Positions 34,241 to 45,389 of a DNA stretch of 64,000 nucleotides are shown here, in pieces. The notes below the pieces were generated by a model. That model searched no databases. It saw only the letters and a list, made by a program, of their open reading frames with translations, and was not told the origin of the DNA. The DNA lies in contig OY755045.1 of assembly GCA_963576565.1 (NCBI GenBank), positions 4,029,477 to 4,093,476 on the forward strand. The letters are read 5' to 3'. Source of the DNA: Aspidapion aeneum (taxonomy: Eukaryota > Arthropoda > Insecta > Coleoptera > Brentidae). Position numbers and translations under genes: made by a program. How positions within the stretch are numbered: position 1 is the first letter of the stretch; every line of letters starts with the position of its first letter.

Positions 34241-34604
34241 TAAAGAAAATATTTTTATTTGGCGACAAAATTCATTAATGACAGTTTTTTGACAGTTTAA
34301 AATTTGCTAACTTTTCACAGAGCATCGCTTAAATTGGCGGTTATCGGAATATACTCGTAGTGGAACACGTTTTTGTCTATAATTAATGTTATCACTAAAA
34401 ACTTCGTAGAATCTTCCGTTTCTGAGATATTTACAAAAATTAGTATAGTTCAACAGTGTTCGTAGGAAAAGTAGAGGCCACAACTCAATAAAAAAGTAAC
34501 TTTCTTACACTAGCGTGTTGTTTCACTCGGCTTACGCCTCATTCACAATATTCACGATCGTGTGAAATTTGTCACTTTCTTCTACTATTATGTAATATAC
34601 TATA

Positions 34605-35168
34605 CAGTGAAACCTCCTATAAGCGGACATTCACGGTTCCGTCCGCTTATTGGAGGTGTCCGCTTATGAGAAAGAACTGCGAAATTTTAATATATATCTA
34701 TTTAGTAACAATCTCCGCTGCTTAAGTTTTTCCGATATTAAATTTTTCAATGATCTTTCGTGCTGTTAGATGTTCCTTCTCCGAAACGTTAACAACTTCC
34801 ACTTTTTCATGTAAACTAAAAAGTTTTTTACTAGGCGCCAGTGGCGTAGCGTGAAGGGGGCGCGGGGGGTTCGTATTCAGTCTCCGCATTAAAACGGAAA
34901 GACGTAATTCCCCGGCTGCAGAGTGCGTTGTTGCCAACATACTACATAATATTTATGCCCATGTCGTGCAGCGCTCCGTCCCGTTGTCAAAGGTTGGCGT
35001 CCGGTTAAGGGAGGTTTAAGAATTTTTTAACCAAAAAGAATTGTCCGCGTCCGGTTATAGAAGTGAATTTTACATGTAAAGAAATAGGGAAAAGCTTGGT
35101 TCCAACAAATTTGTCCGCCTAAAGGGAGTGTCCGCTTAATAGAGGTGTCCGTAACAAGAGGTTTCACT
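34605..35168 (+). mobile_element. pogo/Tigger-like element, copy 2, with MITE scar
   Basis: Same termini as copy 1, the right end mutated to CACTA. The minus strand keeps an HTH fragment of a CENP-B/Tigger-type transposase (SLHEKVEVVNVSEKEHLTAR then KIIEKFNIGKT). At 34841-34872 a hAT MITE end (CAGTGGCGTAGCGTG plus G tract) replaces part of the interior, with no second end. Confidence 0.75.
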
Positions 35169-35715
35169 ACATTTTCTTTGGGTCTACTACGTTATACCTC
35201 GATGCTTGAAAATGGGTGTTTCTTTTTTTAATGATAAGTTGAGGTCGTTTTATACTGTTTTCAAGAAAAAAAAATGCGGATTTTTCGCATTTTTTTTAGA
35301 AATTTAAAAATTAAAAAATTAGTAAAAACTCATACAAATTGCTATAGAAATAATTTATTTGACGTTTGTTCTTTCGAAAAAGAGCGGGACGGCTCACAAT
35401 CGACGGAGCTTTAAATAAATGGTAATTTAGCCAAAAATAAGGTGACCAACTGTCTAGCAAGAGGCGATAAAAAGTTTTTAAGAAATGTATTTACGCATAG
35501 AAAAATGGTTACACCAAATTTTTGAAATCTAATGTTCGGCCTGACATCTTGCTCTTTTAATTTGTCGCGCATTTTTGACTCCGTAAAATCGTCCAAAATC
35601 GTCTATTGAGCATTTATAATGAAAAAAATGATGCAGAAACAATTATGATAATGATGATTTACAGAAATTCAGCAGTTCGGTTTGGTTCGGGTCGATCTTA
35701 GATTAGGTTGGCTGT

Positions 35716-35774
35716 GTCTTAAAGTAATTCAGCAGGAGTCGGCTGCGCCGACTCCTGCTGAATTACTTTAAGAC
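35716..35774. repeat. perfect 28 bp-arm hairpin
   Basis: GTCTTAAAGTAATTCAGCAG... pairs perfectly with its complement around the loop TGC. A shorter relative with the same CGGCTGCGCCG tip lies at 35936-35960 (CAAGAATCGGC arms). Both are within the TIR element and form its fold centre. Confidence 0.8.
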
Positions 35775-35987
35775 CCAACAAACCTAACCTAAAACCAAAC
35801 CGAACGGAACTTAACTGAATCAAATTGAACCAAACCGAACCGAACTAAACCAAAACGAACGGAACCGAACCAAACCGAACCGAACCGGACTGAACGGAAC
35901 CGAACCGAACCGAACCGTACTGCACAAACAATCAGCAAGAATCGGCTGCGCCGATTCTTGTTGAATAGTTCTAACTAAATAATTTCC

Positions 35988-36120
35988 TACCCTCAGATGC
36001 ACCGTAACAAGGCTTTGCTGATCCATTCTCTATCTTTGTTGTTTTGTATGTGAGCAACAAGGACTTAATCGCGATTAAATCCATGATCGCGCTTCAGTGC
36101 TTACGGTGCATCTGAGGGTA
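35988..36120. mobile_element. 133 bp inverted-repeat element
   Basis: TACCCTCAGATGCACCGTAA at the left and its exact complement TTACGGTGCATCTGAGGGTA at the right, 20 bp each, enclose 93 bp. A small MITE or captured TIR pair; TSD unresolved. Confidence 0.55.
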
Positions 36121-36803
36121 AGTCAGCGTAAGCAAATCCAATTGGGAAATTTGAAATGGCCGAATGACCTGGAAAGTGTCGGCCAAGCAAAAACTCAATC
36201 AATGTGTCAAAACATCTATGGGAAGGTCAACTGTACAAATTTTCAAAATTATGTGAAAAAACCGAGAAAAAACACGAAAAACTAGGTATGTAATTAATTT
36301 AAAATTGTTAAATTATTAATCCTAAGCTAATTCATAAATTTATGTCGAAAATTTGACGATGCAGTGATAGAAATTGATTTTTTTCAACCAAAACAAGTCA
36401 AAGAAAATCACTATGTAACGTTTTTTAAAAAATTATTTAAAAAAAAACCATACTTTTTTTTTTAATTTCCCGTATCCAAATCGACTAAAAATAGTCCAAA
36501 GAATCATTTTCATACAAAAAAATCGTTATATAGAGCGTTTTGACGAGCGAGGTATAACGTAGTAGACGTATATTAAATTTTGCTCTCCTTAACACCAAAA
36601 GTTCTTGTTGAAAATATCGATTTTATATTAAATTATAATATAATTTATTTAAAACTATCTCTGCGTATAAAAAAAGTTTTTACCTGTAATCCCCAAGGTT
36701 CCATAAACATTAACTTTAGTTAGCGTTTTACTAACGGGGCTTTTAAATTTTGATTGGTTTTTATGAAAGGTTCTGAAGTTTGTTACGGCTTTTGCGATAT
36801 TTT

Positions 36804-38646
36804 TGTTAAGTAGTTTAATAAATCCTGTCATTTGGAAAAGGGTGTGCTAAGTAACTTGGAATTTTTTGCATAAATAATGATTTGTTTTAAAATTTGTTTT
36901 GAGGAATAAACACTAGAAATTTTGAAAAAAGTTTGTTTAGTTGTATTTTGAAGTTTGCAAGATTTGATTGATGAGTGACAGGATTTTATATAACTTGTTA
37001 GGGTCATACTTGGGTTATATCATCATATTTAAAGTTTTTTTTTTGACCTACGTTAAAATATTTATATGGTACGTTTCTTATCAAGGCCGTACCCAGGAAG
37101 GGGATCAAGAACGATCAATAAGCCCTCCCCCCCTAAATGGCCGATAAAATGTGTTAAAAGAGACACAAACAAGATAAAAAAAAATAGCACAATACGTAAT
37201 TTTTATTGAAACTTTTCAATCCCGCCCGAAATGTTTTGCTTTCACTGCCTGGTGCTCAATGCTATCGAGAGCTTTTTCAAAGACTCTAAACGCAATATAT
37301 AGTGAAATGTTAATGTTATTAGGTGGTCAACTATACTGAAATCTTTTCTGAAGCGTTCTTGCAAATTTATATCATATCCCTCATATGTCAGTTTTTATCC
37401 CTGCTCATCATTTTTTATTCCAGGGATAAAAATTAACACTTTTATATCTATATAGGGTGAAAAATAGATTTTCTGATTTTGATGCCATCTATGATTCTAA
37501 TTTCTAACTCAACTAACAATCTGGATCCTTGCCAGTTAACTGGAAATCTTGTTCGCTTTAGACTTTCGAAAATCAATGCTCGGCTGAGTTCCTGTAATCT
37601 GGAATGACTTTAACAATATCGATATTCCAAACTCCAGAGAGTATATTCAGTTTGTATTCGGAAAATTAGATGTCTCAAGGAATTTTTACAGCAACTAAGT
37701 TAAATAAATTCTTGTTAAATGTAAGATAATTGGTTTTTGCGTTTCTGTATGGCCTCACAATGTTTGGAAAATATAATCTTAATTTAATTAAATATATTAA
37801 TATGATTAAGTTTGGTGATTTGGTGCTTATGGTTATGTCAAAAATCGCTATTAGAAGCCATTTTGGCCCTTTTTTTTCGACTTTTGAAATCAGCATGAAA
37901 TTTTCTAATCACATTCAATATTTTATTGCTTTCAATATTTTTATTTGTTAATAATAACTTTTTTATTTTTTATATGATGATTTAAATAACTTGATATTTT
38001 AAAAATATTTTAATACCAGTTCAAATTTAATTTAATATAAAATAAAAACAAACAATATACAAAGAGTATAAAACGGAAAGGGTTTCCATACCTGTGACAG
38101 TTTCCCACTGTAAGAATTATAGAGATCAGTTTGATGACGTATTCGAGTTAATACCCTGATTCTCGTTCTTATATTGAGACACACCTGCATAGATGAAAGT
38201 TTTCCGAAAATTTATCTATGGCTTCGGTGGTTCATTGTTTAGAGCCTTTGCGTACAGAAAAACTTTTTTCTTATTTTTATTTCTTTAATTTCACTTGTTG
38301 TTTATAATGTAATCATATCCAGATTTTCTTTATCGGAAAAAAACAGTCTTAAACTAAATTTGACAAAACTAATAAACAAAATAATTGAAACATATATATT
38401 TTTTAAATAAGAGAGAAAAGATCTAGAATAACATGCATGTTCTATTAAAAAGAAAAACATCGACCTGTAAAATTTTGACTTTTAAAATTTCCTTTTCACC
38501 TTTTTGACATTCTGACACAAATATTCTGAAACTTCATAAAAAATTATAAAACTTTCATGTTTATCATATTTTGATATTTACTTAAATAAACGTTTTAGAT
38601 ATGGTGTAAAAATATACGGGAAAACCCTGTACACAAAAAACATGTA
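36804..38646. other. intergenic, no gene seen
   Basis: AT-rich sequence. 'ccgtacccaggaagggg' with a C run near 37085-37135 is hAT MITE debris. The SINE fragment at 38219-38303 is listed separately. Frames near 37675-37951 overlap on opposite strands and lack signatures. Confidence 0.35.
38219..38303 (+). mobile_element. SINE fragment, same family as 18768
   Basis: Shares 'atgg(c/t)ttcggtgg(t/c)tca' and the tail 'tttctttaatttcact' with the copy at 18768, with the B-box half of the tRNA-like head deleted. Confidence 0.55.
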
Positions 38647-39285
38647 CAGTGAAACCTCTCATAAGCGGACACTCACGGTTCCGTCGATTTTGTCCGCTTA
38701 TTGGTGGTGTCCGCTTAAGAGAGGGAACTGCGAAATTTTGATATATATTTATTAACAATTTCCGCTGCTTGAGATTTTCCAATATTAAATTTTTCGGCGA
38801 TCTTTCCTGCTAATAGATGTTCCTTCTCTCAAACGTTAACAACATCCATTTTTTTCACATAACCTAAGAAGTTTTTTTACTAGGCGCCATTTCAAAGAGA
38901 TCTATTTTTACCCAACTGAACAATAAACACAGCAGTCCCGCCCAATAAAATAATGTTGCAAATACGACAGATGTATTTCGCCTCCGTATTAAAACGGAAA
39001 GAGGTAATTCCCCGGCTGCAGAGTTCATTGTTGTCAACATACTACATAATATTTATGCCCATGTCGTGCAGCGCTCCGTCCCGTTGTCAGAGGTTCGCGT
39101 CCGGTTAAGGGAGGTTTCAGAATTTTTTAACCTGAAAAAATTGTCCGCGTCCGGTTATTAGAGTGTCCGGTTATAGGAGGGAATTTTCCATGTAAAAACA
39201 TAGGCAAAAGCTTGGTTCCAACAAATTTGTCCGCCTAAAGGGAGTGTCCGCTTAATAGAGGTGTCAGCAAGGAGAGGTTTCACTG
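38647..39285 (+). mobile_element. pogo/Tigger-like element, copy 3
   Basis: Ends CAGTGAAACCTCTCATAAGC and GAGAGGTTTCACTG, TA on both sides. Longer than copy 1 because it retains 'cggttattagagtgtccgg' and part of the transposase-start region ('tcggcgatctttcctgct'). Confidence 0.8.
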
Positions 39286-39919
39286 TACTAATAATATGAG
39301 GACGGTCTTTCATTTATAGATCCTATAATAATATTAATTTATGTGCATATAAAATCAATGTTAACGGTTATTGATTTTACGTATATCTCTTTAGTTCCGT
39401 GCAGGTAATTAACAGTAGCGTATTTAGAAAAAAGTTATGAGGGGGCAACTCGGGGGCAACTTCTTCCTGCCTAAAATTTCAAGGTCTTCAAATGAGTCTT
39501 TAAAAATTTTGTAGTGATTCAATAGTCTTAGGGGGACGGACCCCCGCCCCCCCCTGAGAACGCCAGTAAATAAATAATGTATGTTGCCCTAAAATCTTAA
39601 TTAGCATTTGTACAGAGACAAATGAATCATTTCCATATCGTGAAACAACACTCAGCTATCGCTTACAGCATCTCTGCTAAGCCATGCAGCTAGGTGGACC
39701 GTTATGCAGCTGACTCTATATCCTGTAGTTTAGTTTGGAGCTTCGCTTAGCTTAGCAAAGCTTTGATTATAAGTAAACATTGCGATACAGGATGATAAGG
39801 ATTACAATAAGAAGGCATTTCCTAGAGAAAATGCAAATTTTAACTTTCTACGAGACATGGGACCACTTTTTTACTTCGGCTTAAGTGCTAAGTTCCACTT
39901 AGTTTAAGATAAGCTCTTG
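39286..39919. other. spacer with a decayed hAT MITE
   Basis: About 39414-39570 starts CAGTAGCGTATTTAG, has a 'gagggggcaactcggg' tract and ends near GAACGCCAG, a worn hAT MITE. The rest is unassigned. Confidence 0.4.
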
Positions 39920-40078
39920 GTTAGTGGCTCAAAGAACAAATTAGCCGAAGAGAACTTTTATTAAAATAGAGCGGTCATGAAAACCATGCCTAAAAACAAG
40001 TCGCTGGCGTTGCAATAAATTTTACTTATTCTTGATATAGTCTTGCATGTAATGCTTGTTGATGTGAAAAACAATATT

Positions 40079-41660
40079 TAATCATAACAACAACATTTCA
40101 TGTAAAAAAAAACCAAGTACGCGAAAGTGGTTTCCGTAAAAATAATTGAGATAAAAGTAAAGCCAAGTTCTCATATACAAATACAAAGATTCTTACTAGT
40201 TTGGAAATGTTTTTTAAACTTTGCTATTCCAGCCAAACTTATTTATGTTCAATTTAGCACTGTGCCTAAGAGTCATTTGCAACCGTAATAGCCAAGTTTA
40301 CAGTGGCGTATATATGGGGGGGCCTGGGGGGCCCGCCCCCCCCTTCCCGAAGCTAAGATTTTTTTGGATATTTTCCACATATTTCATGAATACAAACATA
40401 AAATAGCATAAAATACAGCCTCATGAGGTCTCGGCCCCCCCCCCAAAACTGTCTCGGGCCCCCCCCCCCCCCGAAACTTTTTTCTATATACGCCACTGCA
40501 AGTTTAGAAAAACATTTCGAAACTAGTAGTTAAGAACCTTTCATTTTGAATTTTGTATTGGAGAACTTGGCTTTATTTTTATCTCAATTCTTTTTACGCT
40601 ATACCACTTTCGCGTACTTGGCTTTTTTTACATAAAATGTTTTTGTTATGATTTCATTCCTTTTTTAAAGGATTTGGATAATATTTAAATTTTTAAGTAG
40701 TAAAATATGCGGAATATTGTTCGAAACTTTTGCAATGCCTTATTAAAAATTTAGAGGTTTTTTTAATTTTTCCTATGGTTCGGTTCGGTTCGGTTCGGTT
40801 CATTCATTCATCCTATCAGCTTTCTAAAGCTCAGCTTTCTAGCATTCCTGGAAGTAGGCAATGTTACTTTTACATAACTTTAAGTTTATAGGGGAGCAAA
40901 GTAAATGAAAATTTTGGTGTATCCAAAGCTCCGTTCTCTAGCGTTTCTGGAAGTAGACAATGTTACTTTTACATAAGTTTACATTTAGTGGGGAGGGAAG
41001 TTAAATAAAATTTGGGGTTTTTTAATTTTCTTCTACAGTTTTATCATAGTTCCTATCGGCTTTCCAAAGCTCAGCTCTCTAGCGTTTCTGAAAGTGGGCA
41101 ATGTTACTTTTAAATAATTTTACATTTATAGGGGAGGGAAGCAAATTAAAGTTTTGGGGTTTTTAAATTTTTTCCTATAGTTTTATCATAGTTTCTATCA
41201 GTCTACCAAAGCTCAGCTCTTTAGCGCTTCTGGAAGGGGGCAATTTTATTTTCACATAACTTTACATTTATAGGGGAGGGAATTTAATTAGAATTTCGGG
41301 TTTTTTTTTATTTTTCCAAGGGTTTGGTCACAATTTCTATCAGTGTGCCAAATTTCAGCTTTGTAGCATGTCTGGAAGTACAGTAAAATTTTGATGATCT
41401 ATACATGAGTGAGTAGGTGAGTGAGTGAGTGGCAATTTCGACGTTTTTTGAAATTTCGTAACTACTATACTACTTTATGGAACTCCATGAAACTTGGAGG
41501 GATTGTTAACTCTATAAAGCTCTACGACTGTTTGAGTTTCGTAGCTCATTCCGAAGTAGAGTTTTAGATAGGTCATATATTGGTTGAAATGTTTCAAGAA
41601 AAGATGGTACAGCAGTTTCCGCAAGAACTTGGCGAGGCACTGCCGTGCCCCCAGAAAAAA
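40079..41660 (+). mobile_element. tandem-repeat-bearing element, copy C, with empty site
   Basis: Same head palindrome, ~120 bp units (about 40680-41380, five to six copies) and tail ('gcgaggcactgccgtgcccc') as copies A and B. The uninterrupted right arm of the enclosing inverted repeat gives the empty site: 'acaatatttaattaaaaacc' there is split here between 'acaatatttaat' and 'tttaaaatcc'. No clear TSD longer than a few bases, in line with a Helitron-type insertion, though not proof. Confidence 0.65.
40301..40498. mobile_element. hAT-type MITE with perfect 8 bp TSD
   Basis: Ends CAGTGGCGTATATA and TATATACGCCACTG. 'caagttta' on both sides (40293-40300, 40499-40506). G and C tracts near each end and 'ttttccacatatttcatgaa' inside. 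Closely related to 48329-48516. Nested in the head of copy C. Confidence 0.9.
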
Positions 41661-43019
41661 CATTTAAAATCCTATAAATGGCAAAAATACCATTTATATT
41701 TAAATCCCGCTTTGTTAGAGTACACCCTGTAACCACGTATAAATCCGAAGTTGGCGTCAATAGCCCGCGAAGGGAAATCAATTTGAAGTTTGTAAGTTCT
41801 GTATCCCTACATACATGTTGTACATGAATGCTTGTGAAATAACTTGTCTGTACCTGACGTTAAATATATAAGACCAGTTTTGTATGTAGCGCTCGCCCGT
41901 GGCCCCTAAAGGGACAAGAAAAAACTTTATTTTGCGACTTCCGGTTTGCGTATTCATTTAAGCAGTGTTGCCAGGTCAAATTTTGCACCATCCCCAGATT
42001 ATATTTCAACAATCCCTAGAAAATCCCTAGATTTACGTTAATTCGTATACCGCAAGCGCAAAGGATGGGGTGGTTTTTTTTTTGAAGTGTAAACTTCTTT
42101 AGGCGCGTTTAGCAGTTTTTGTGGGTAGTGAATTGAACTGAGCCGTCAGGCTCGGCTATGTAACGCTCATTCGGGTGAAATCGGCTCGAGTCAACTAACT
42201 GTGACAAACATTCAGCGAGCGATATGATGAAGGATGCAGATGAAGGCCAGTACACAGAAGAGTTCGGTTCGGTCCGCTTTGCAGAATATGTTATGGGCCA
42301 GTATTATTAATTTCGCCTTGTTGAAATTTACACTTCTGCCGTGTGGTCTTAAGCACACACAATTTTTTTTTTAATTTATTTTTATCCATCGGGGGATTTG
42401 CGATTCCAACAGTTGGTTGATTTTATTTTGCCCTCATTTAATTTAAGTTATCCTTGTTATTAAGCTGCACTGATATTCGGATTCTTTCAGTACTGTTTGG
42501 AATCTACTGATCGTTCACCATGGTTGTTGCTGACTAGCTGATCTAAGATGTTGTACTTGATCCAGTGTTGCTGTTTTGTTCCAGAATGGAACTTCAAGTT
42601 TTTTCCAGCCAGAATGTTTGTTCACCATCAGATATCCACAGAAGAAAAATAGAAACGAAGAGCGTTATAGTTTTAGTTTAGATTTGTGTTGTCTGCACTA
42701 CTTAATGCTTGTTGTTATAAACCATTTTATTTCGACTTGCGTTTAAAAAAAATTGTTTATACTTAATCAGAGGGGAGTAATGTATCAAAACGGGATTTGA
42801 GCATAAATGGTATTTTTGCCATTTATAAGTTTTTAAGGGTTTTTAATTAAATATTGTTTTTGTCATCAACAAGCATTAATTATATGCAAGACTAGGTTAA
42901 GATTAAGTAAAATTTATGGCAACTCGGCGACTTGTTTTTGGGCATATTTTCAGGTTTGCTGTATTTTAATAAAAGTTGTATTCGGCTAATATGTCCTTTA
43001 AGCCACTAACATCAAAATA

Positions 43020-44663
43020 TTTTTGTAATTTTTGTAACTTTTGTAATTTTTGTAATTTTTGTAATTTTTGTAATTTTTGTAATTTTTGTAATTTTTGTAA
43101 TTTTTGTAATTTTTGTAATTTTTGTAATTTTTGTAATTTTTGTAATTTTTGTAATTTTTGTAATTTTTGTAATTTTTGTAATTTTTGTAATTTTTGTAAT
43201 TTTTGTAATTTTTGTAATTTTTGTAATTTTTGTAATTTTTGTAATTTTTGTAATTTTTGTAATTTTTGTAATTTTTGTAATTTTTGTAATTTTTGTAATT
43301 TTTGTAATTTTTGTAATTTTTGTAATTTTTGTAATTTTTGTAATTTTTGTAATTTTTGTAATTTTTGTAATTTTTGTAATTTTTGTAATTTTTGTAATTT
43401 TTGTAATTTTTGTAATTTTTGTAATTTTTGTAATTTTTGTAATTTTTGTAATTTTTGTAATTTTTGTAATTTTTGTAATTTTTGTAATTTTTGTAATTTT
43501 TGTAATTTTTGTAATTTTTGTAATTTTTGTAATTTTTGTAATTTTTGTAATTTTTGTAATTTTTGTAATTTTTGTAATTTTTGTAATTTTTGTAATTTTT
43601 GTAATTTTTGTAATTTTTGTAATTTTTGTAATTTTTGTAATTTTTGTAATTTTTGTAATTTTTGTAATTTTTGTAATTTTTGTAATTTTTGTAATTTTTG
43701 TAATTTTTGTAATTTTTGTAATTTTTGTAATTTTTGTAATTTTTGTAATTTTTGTAATTTTTGTAATTTTTGTAATTTTTGTAATTTTTGTAATTTTTGT
43801 AATTTTTGTAATTTTTGTAATTTTTGTAATTTTTGTAATTTTTGTAATTTTTGTAATTTTTGTAATTTTTGTAATTTTTGTAATTTTTGTAATTTTTGTA
43901 ATTTTTGTAATTTTTGTAATTTTTGTAATTTTTGTAATTTTTGTAATTTTTGTAATTTTTGTAATTTTTGTAATTTTTGTAATTTTTGTAATTTTTGTAA
44001 TTTTTGTAATTTTTGTAATTTTTGTAATTTTTGTAATTTTTGTAATTTTTGTAATTTTTGTAATTTTTGTAATTTTTGTAATTTTTGTAATTTTTGTAAT
44101 TTTTGTAATTTTTGTAATTTTTGTAATTTTTGTAATTTTTGTAATTTTTGTAATTTTTGTAATTTTTGTAATTTTTGTAATTTTTGTAATTTTTGTAATT
44201 TTTGTAATTTTTGTAATTTTTGTAATTTTTGTAATTTTTGTAATTTTTGTAATTTTTGTAATTTTTGTAATTTTTGTAATTTTTGTAATTTTTGTAATTT
44301 TTGTAATTTTTGTAATTTTTGTAATTTTTGTAATTTTTGTAATTTTTGTAATTTTTGTAATTTTTGTAATTTTTGTAATTTTTGTAATTTTTGTAATTTT
44401 TGTAATTTTTGTAATTTTTGTAATTTTTGTAATTTTTGTAATTTTTGTAATTTTTGTAATTTTTGTAATTTTTGTAATTTTTGTAATTTTTGTAATTTTT
44501 GTAATTTTTGTAATTTTTGTAATTTTTGTAATTTTTGTAATTTTTGTAATTTTTGTAATTTTTGTAATTTTTGTAATTTTTTTAATTTTTTTAATTTTTG
44601 TAATTTTTGTAATTTTTGTAATTTTTGTAATTTTTGTAATTTTTGTAATTTTTGTAATTTTTA
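43020..44663. repeat. 9 bp-unit satellite (TTTTTGTAA)n, about 182 units
   Basis: An almost error-free array of TTTTTGTAA. Variants seen: one CTTTTGTAA near the start and two TTTTTTTAA near 44577-44597. Because the unit is a multiple of three without a stop in two frames, long spurious frames (Asn-Phe-Cys and Ile-Thr-Lys repeats) appear on both strands. The array begins immediately after the right end of the inverted-repeat element at 39920-43010. Confidence 0.95.
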
Positions 44664-45389
44664 ATAAATACATAGTCATTTATCGATATTGATATATTTA
44701 CCTACCTGCAGCAATTCATCCCTTAAGCGTAAGATTGATAAAATTATGTAATAAATGCCACTAACCGATATTGATATGTTATTTTGATATAGTGAATATG
44801 TTATTTTTGTGTAACGTCATTTGACAAATTATTTTTTTGTTATTTTTACTTTAGATCTTAGCTTTTTAGAGTAATTAAGGAATGTACTACTTGGGGGCAA
44901 CCCTGTTATTGCACCTAAATAAATAAATAAATAAAAAAATCTGATTTATAACTAATTCTCGGGCAACACACAGACGCTGGACCGACGCCGACGCTCGAGT
45001 TTGGGCGCCGTTTCCATGACGACGCGTCGCTTCACGATTTTCATCTGTTTTTCTCGCTGACAACACCGACATCAGTCCATAGAATCCCTCCAACGCACTC
45101 TGGATCACGTCAGTTTCTCCTTGAAGGTCTTGTTGCGTGTTCGCCTGCTTGGATTTTTGAAATCTGTTGTTTTCCAACGTGTTTTTTGACAGTTTTTTTC
45201 AATTAAGATTAATCGTCTCTAATTGTTTTTGATGTTCAGAAGTAAACAAGACTGTAAATTGTAAAATGTTAAAAATCTGATAATTATAACATAATTGTTC
45301 GTGACAAACGGTAATGAAAAGAAATTGAGCAGAGGGAAAGCAGACAACAGGTGTTTCTATAAGGTAAGACTTTTTTATTTTTTGCTATG
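44664..45389. other. no certain gene; unexplained GC-rich frame on the minus strand
   Basis: The minus-strand frame 45177-44887 (SALEGFYGLMSVLSARKTDE then NREATRRHGNGAQTRAS) is less AT-rich than its surroundings and ends at a (TTTA)n tract, which would suit a retrocopied or SINE-like piece. It matches nothing I can name and has no visible splice context, so I do not call it a gene. Confidence 0.3.

Larger units (their letters stand above)
35182..36567. mobile_element. 1.39 kb TIR element with palindromic core
   Basis: Ends GTCTACTACGTTATACCTCG and CGAGGTATAACGTAGTAGAC are exact 20 bp inverted repeats. The element interrupts unit 2 of the segmental duplication; unit 1 supplies the empty site ('ttcctttcgtatatt'). 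The interior contains CCGAACC/GGTTCGG strings and perfect hairpins at 35716-35774 and 35936-35960. No transposase recognised, and the superfamily is not clear because the TSD is very short. Confidence 0.7.
32428..36803. repeat. tandem segmental duplication (unit ~1.48 kb)
   Basis: Unit 1 is 32428-33907. Unit 2 starts at 33908 and runs to 36803, being longer because of a TIR element at 35182-36567. Both units have the same order: ND4-like NUMT, 'gcatcgcttaaatt' block, a pogo-like element, then 'ttttgctctccttaac' and 'acggggcttttaaattttga'. The pogo element therefore predates the duplication. Confidence 0.75.
39920..43010. mobile_element. 3.1 kb inverted-repeat element interrupted by a tandem-repeat element
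   Basis: The left arm (39920-40079, resuming 41661-41720) is the complement of the continuous right arm (about 42785-43010): 'gttagtggctcaaag' against 'ctttaagccactaac', 'aaacaagtcgc' against 'gcgacttgttt', and 'taaatggcaaaaatacca' against 'tggtatttttgccattta'. The interior 41720-42785 has no recognised gene. The 9 bp-unit array starts within 10 bases of its right end. Confidence 0.6.

Noticed and set aside
42976..44679. Open frames of 562 and 555 residues on the two strands
   Set aside because: Both are translations of the 9 bp satellite; a unit divisible by three without a stop in those frames guarantees long open frames. No non-repetitive coding sequence.
44887..45177. Minus-strand 96-residue frame as a host gene exon or the missing HTRA2 presequence
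   Set aside because: No splice donor in the needed phase, no mitochondrial-presequence character and no family resemblance; left as unexplained.
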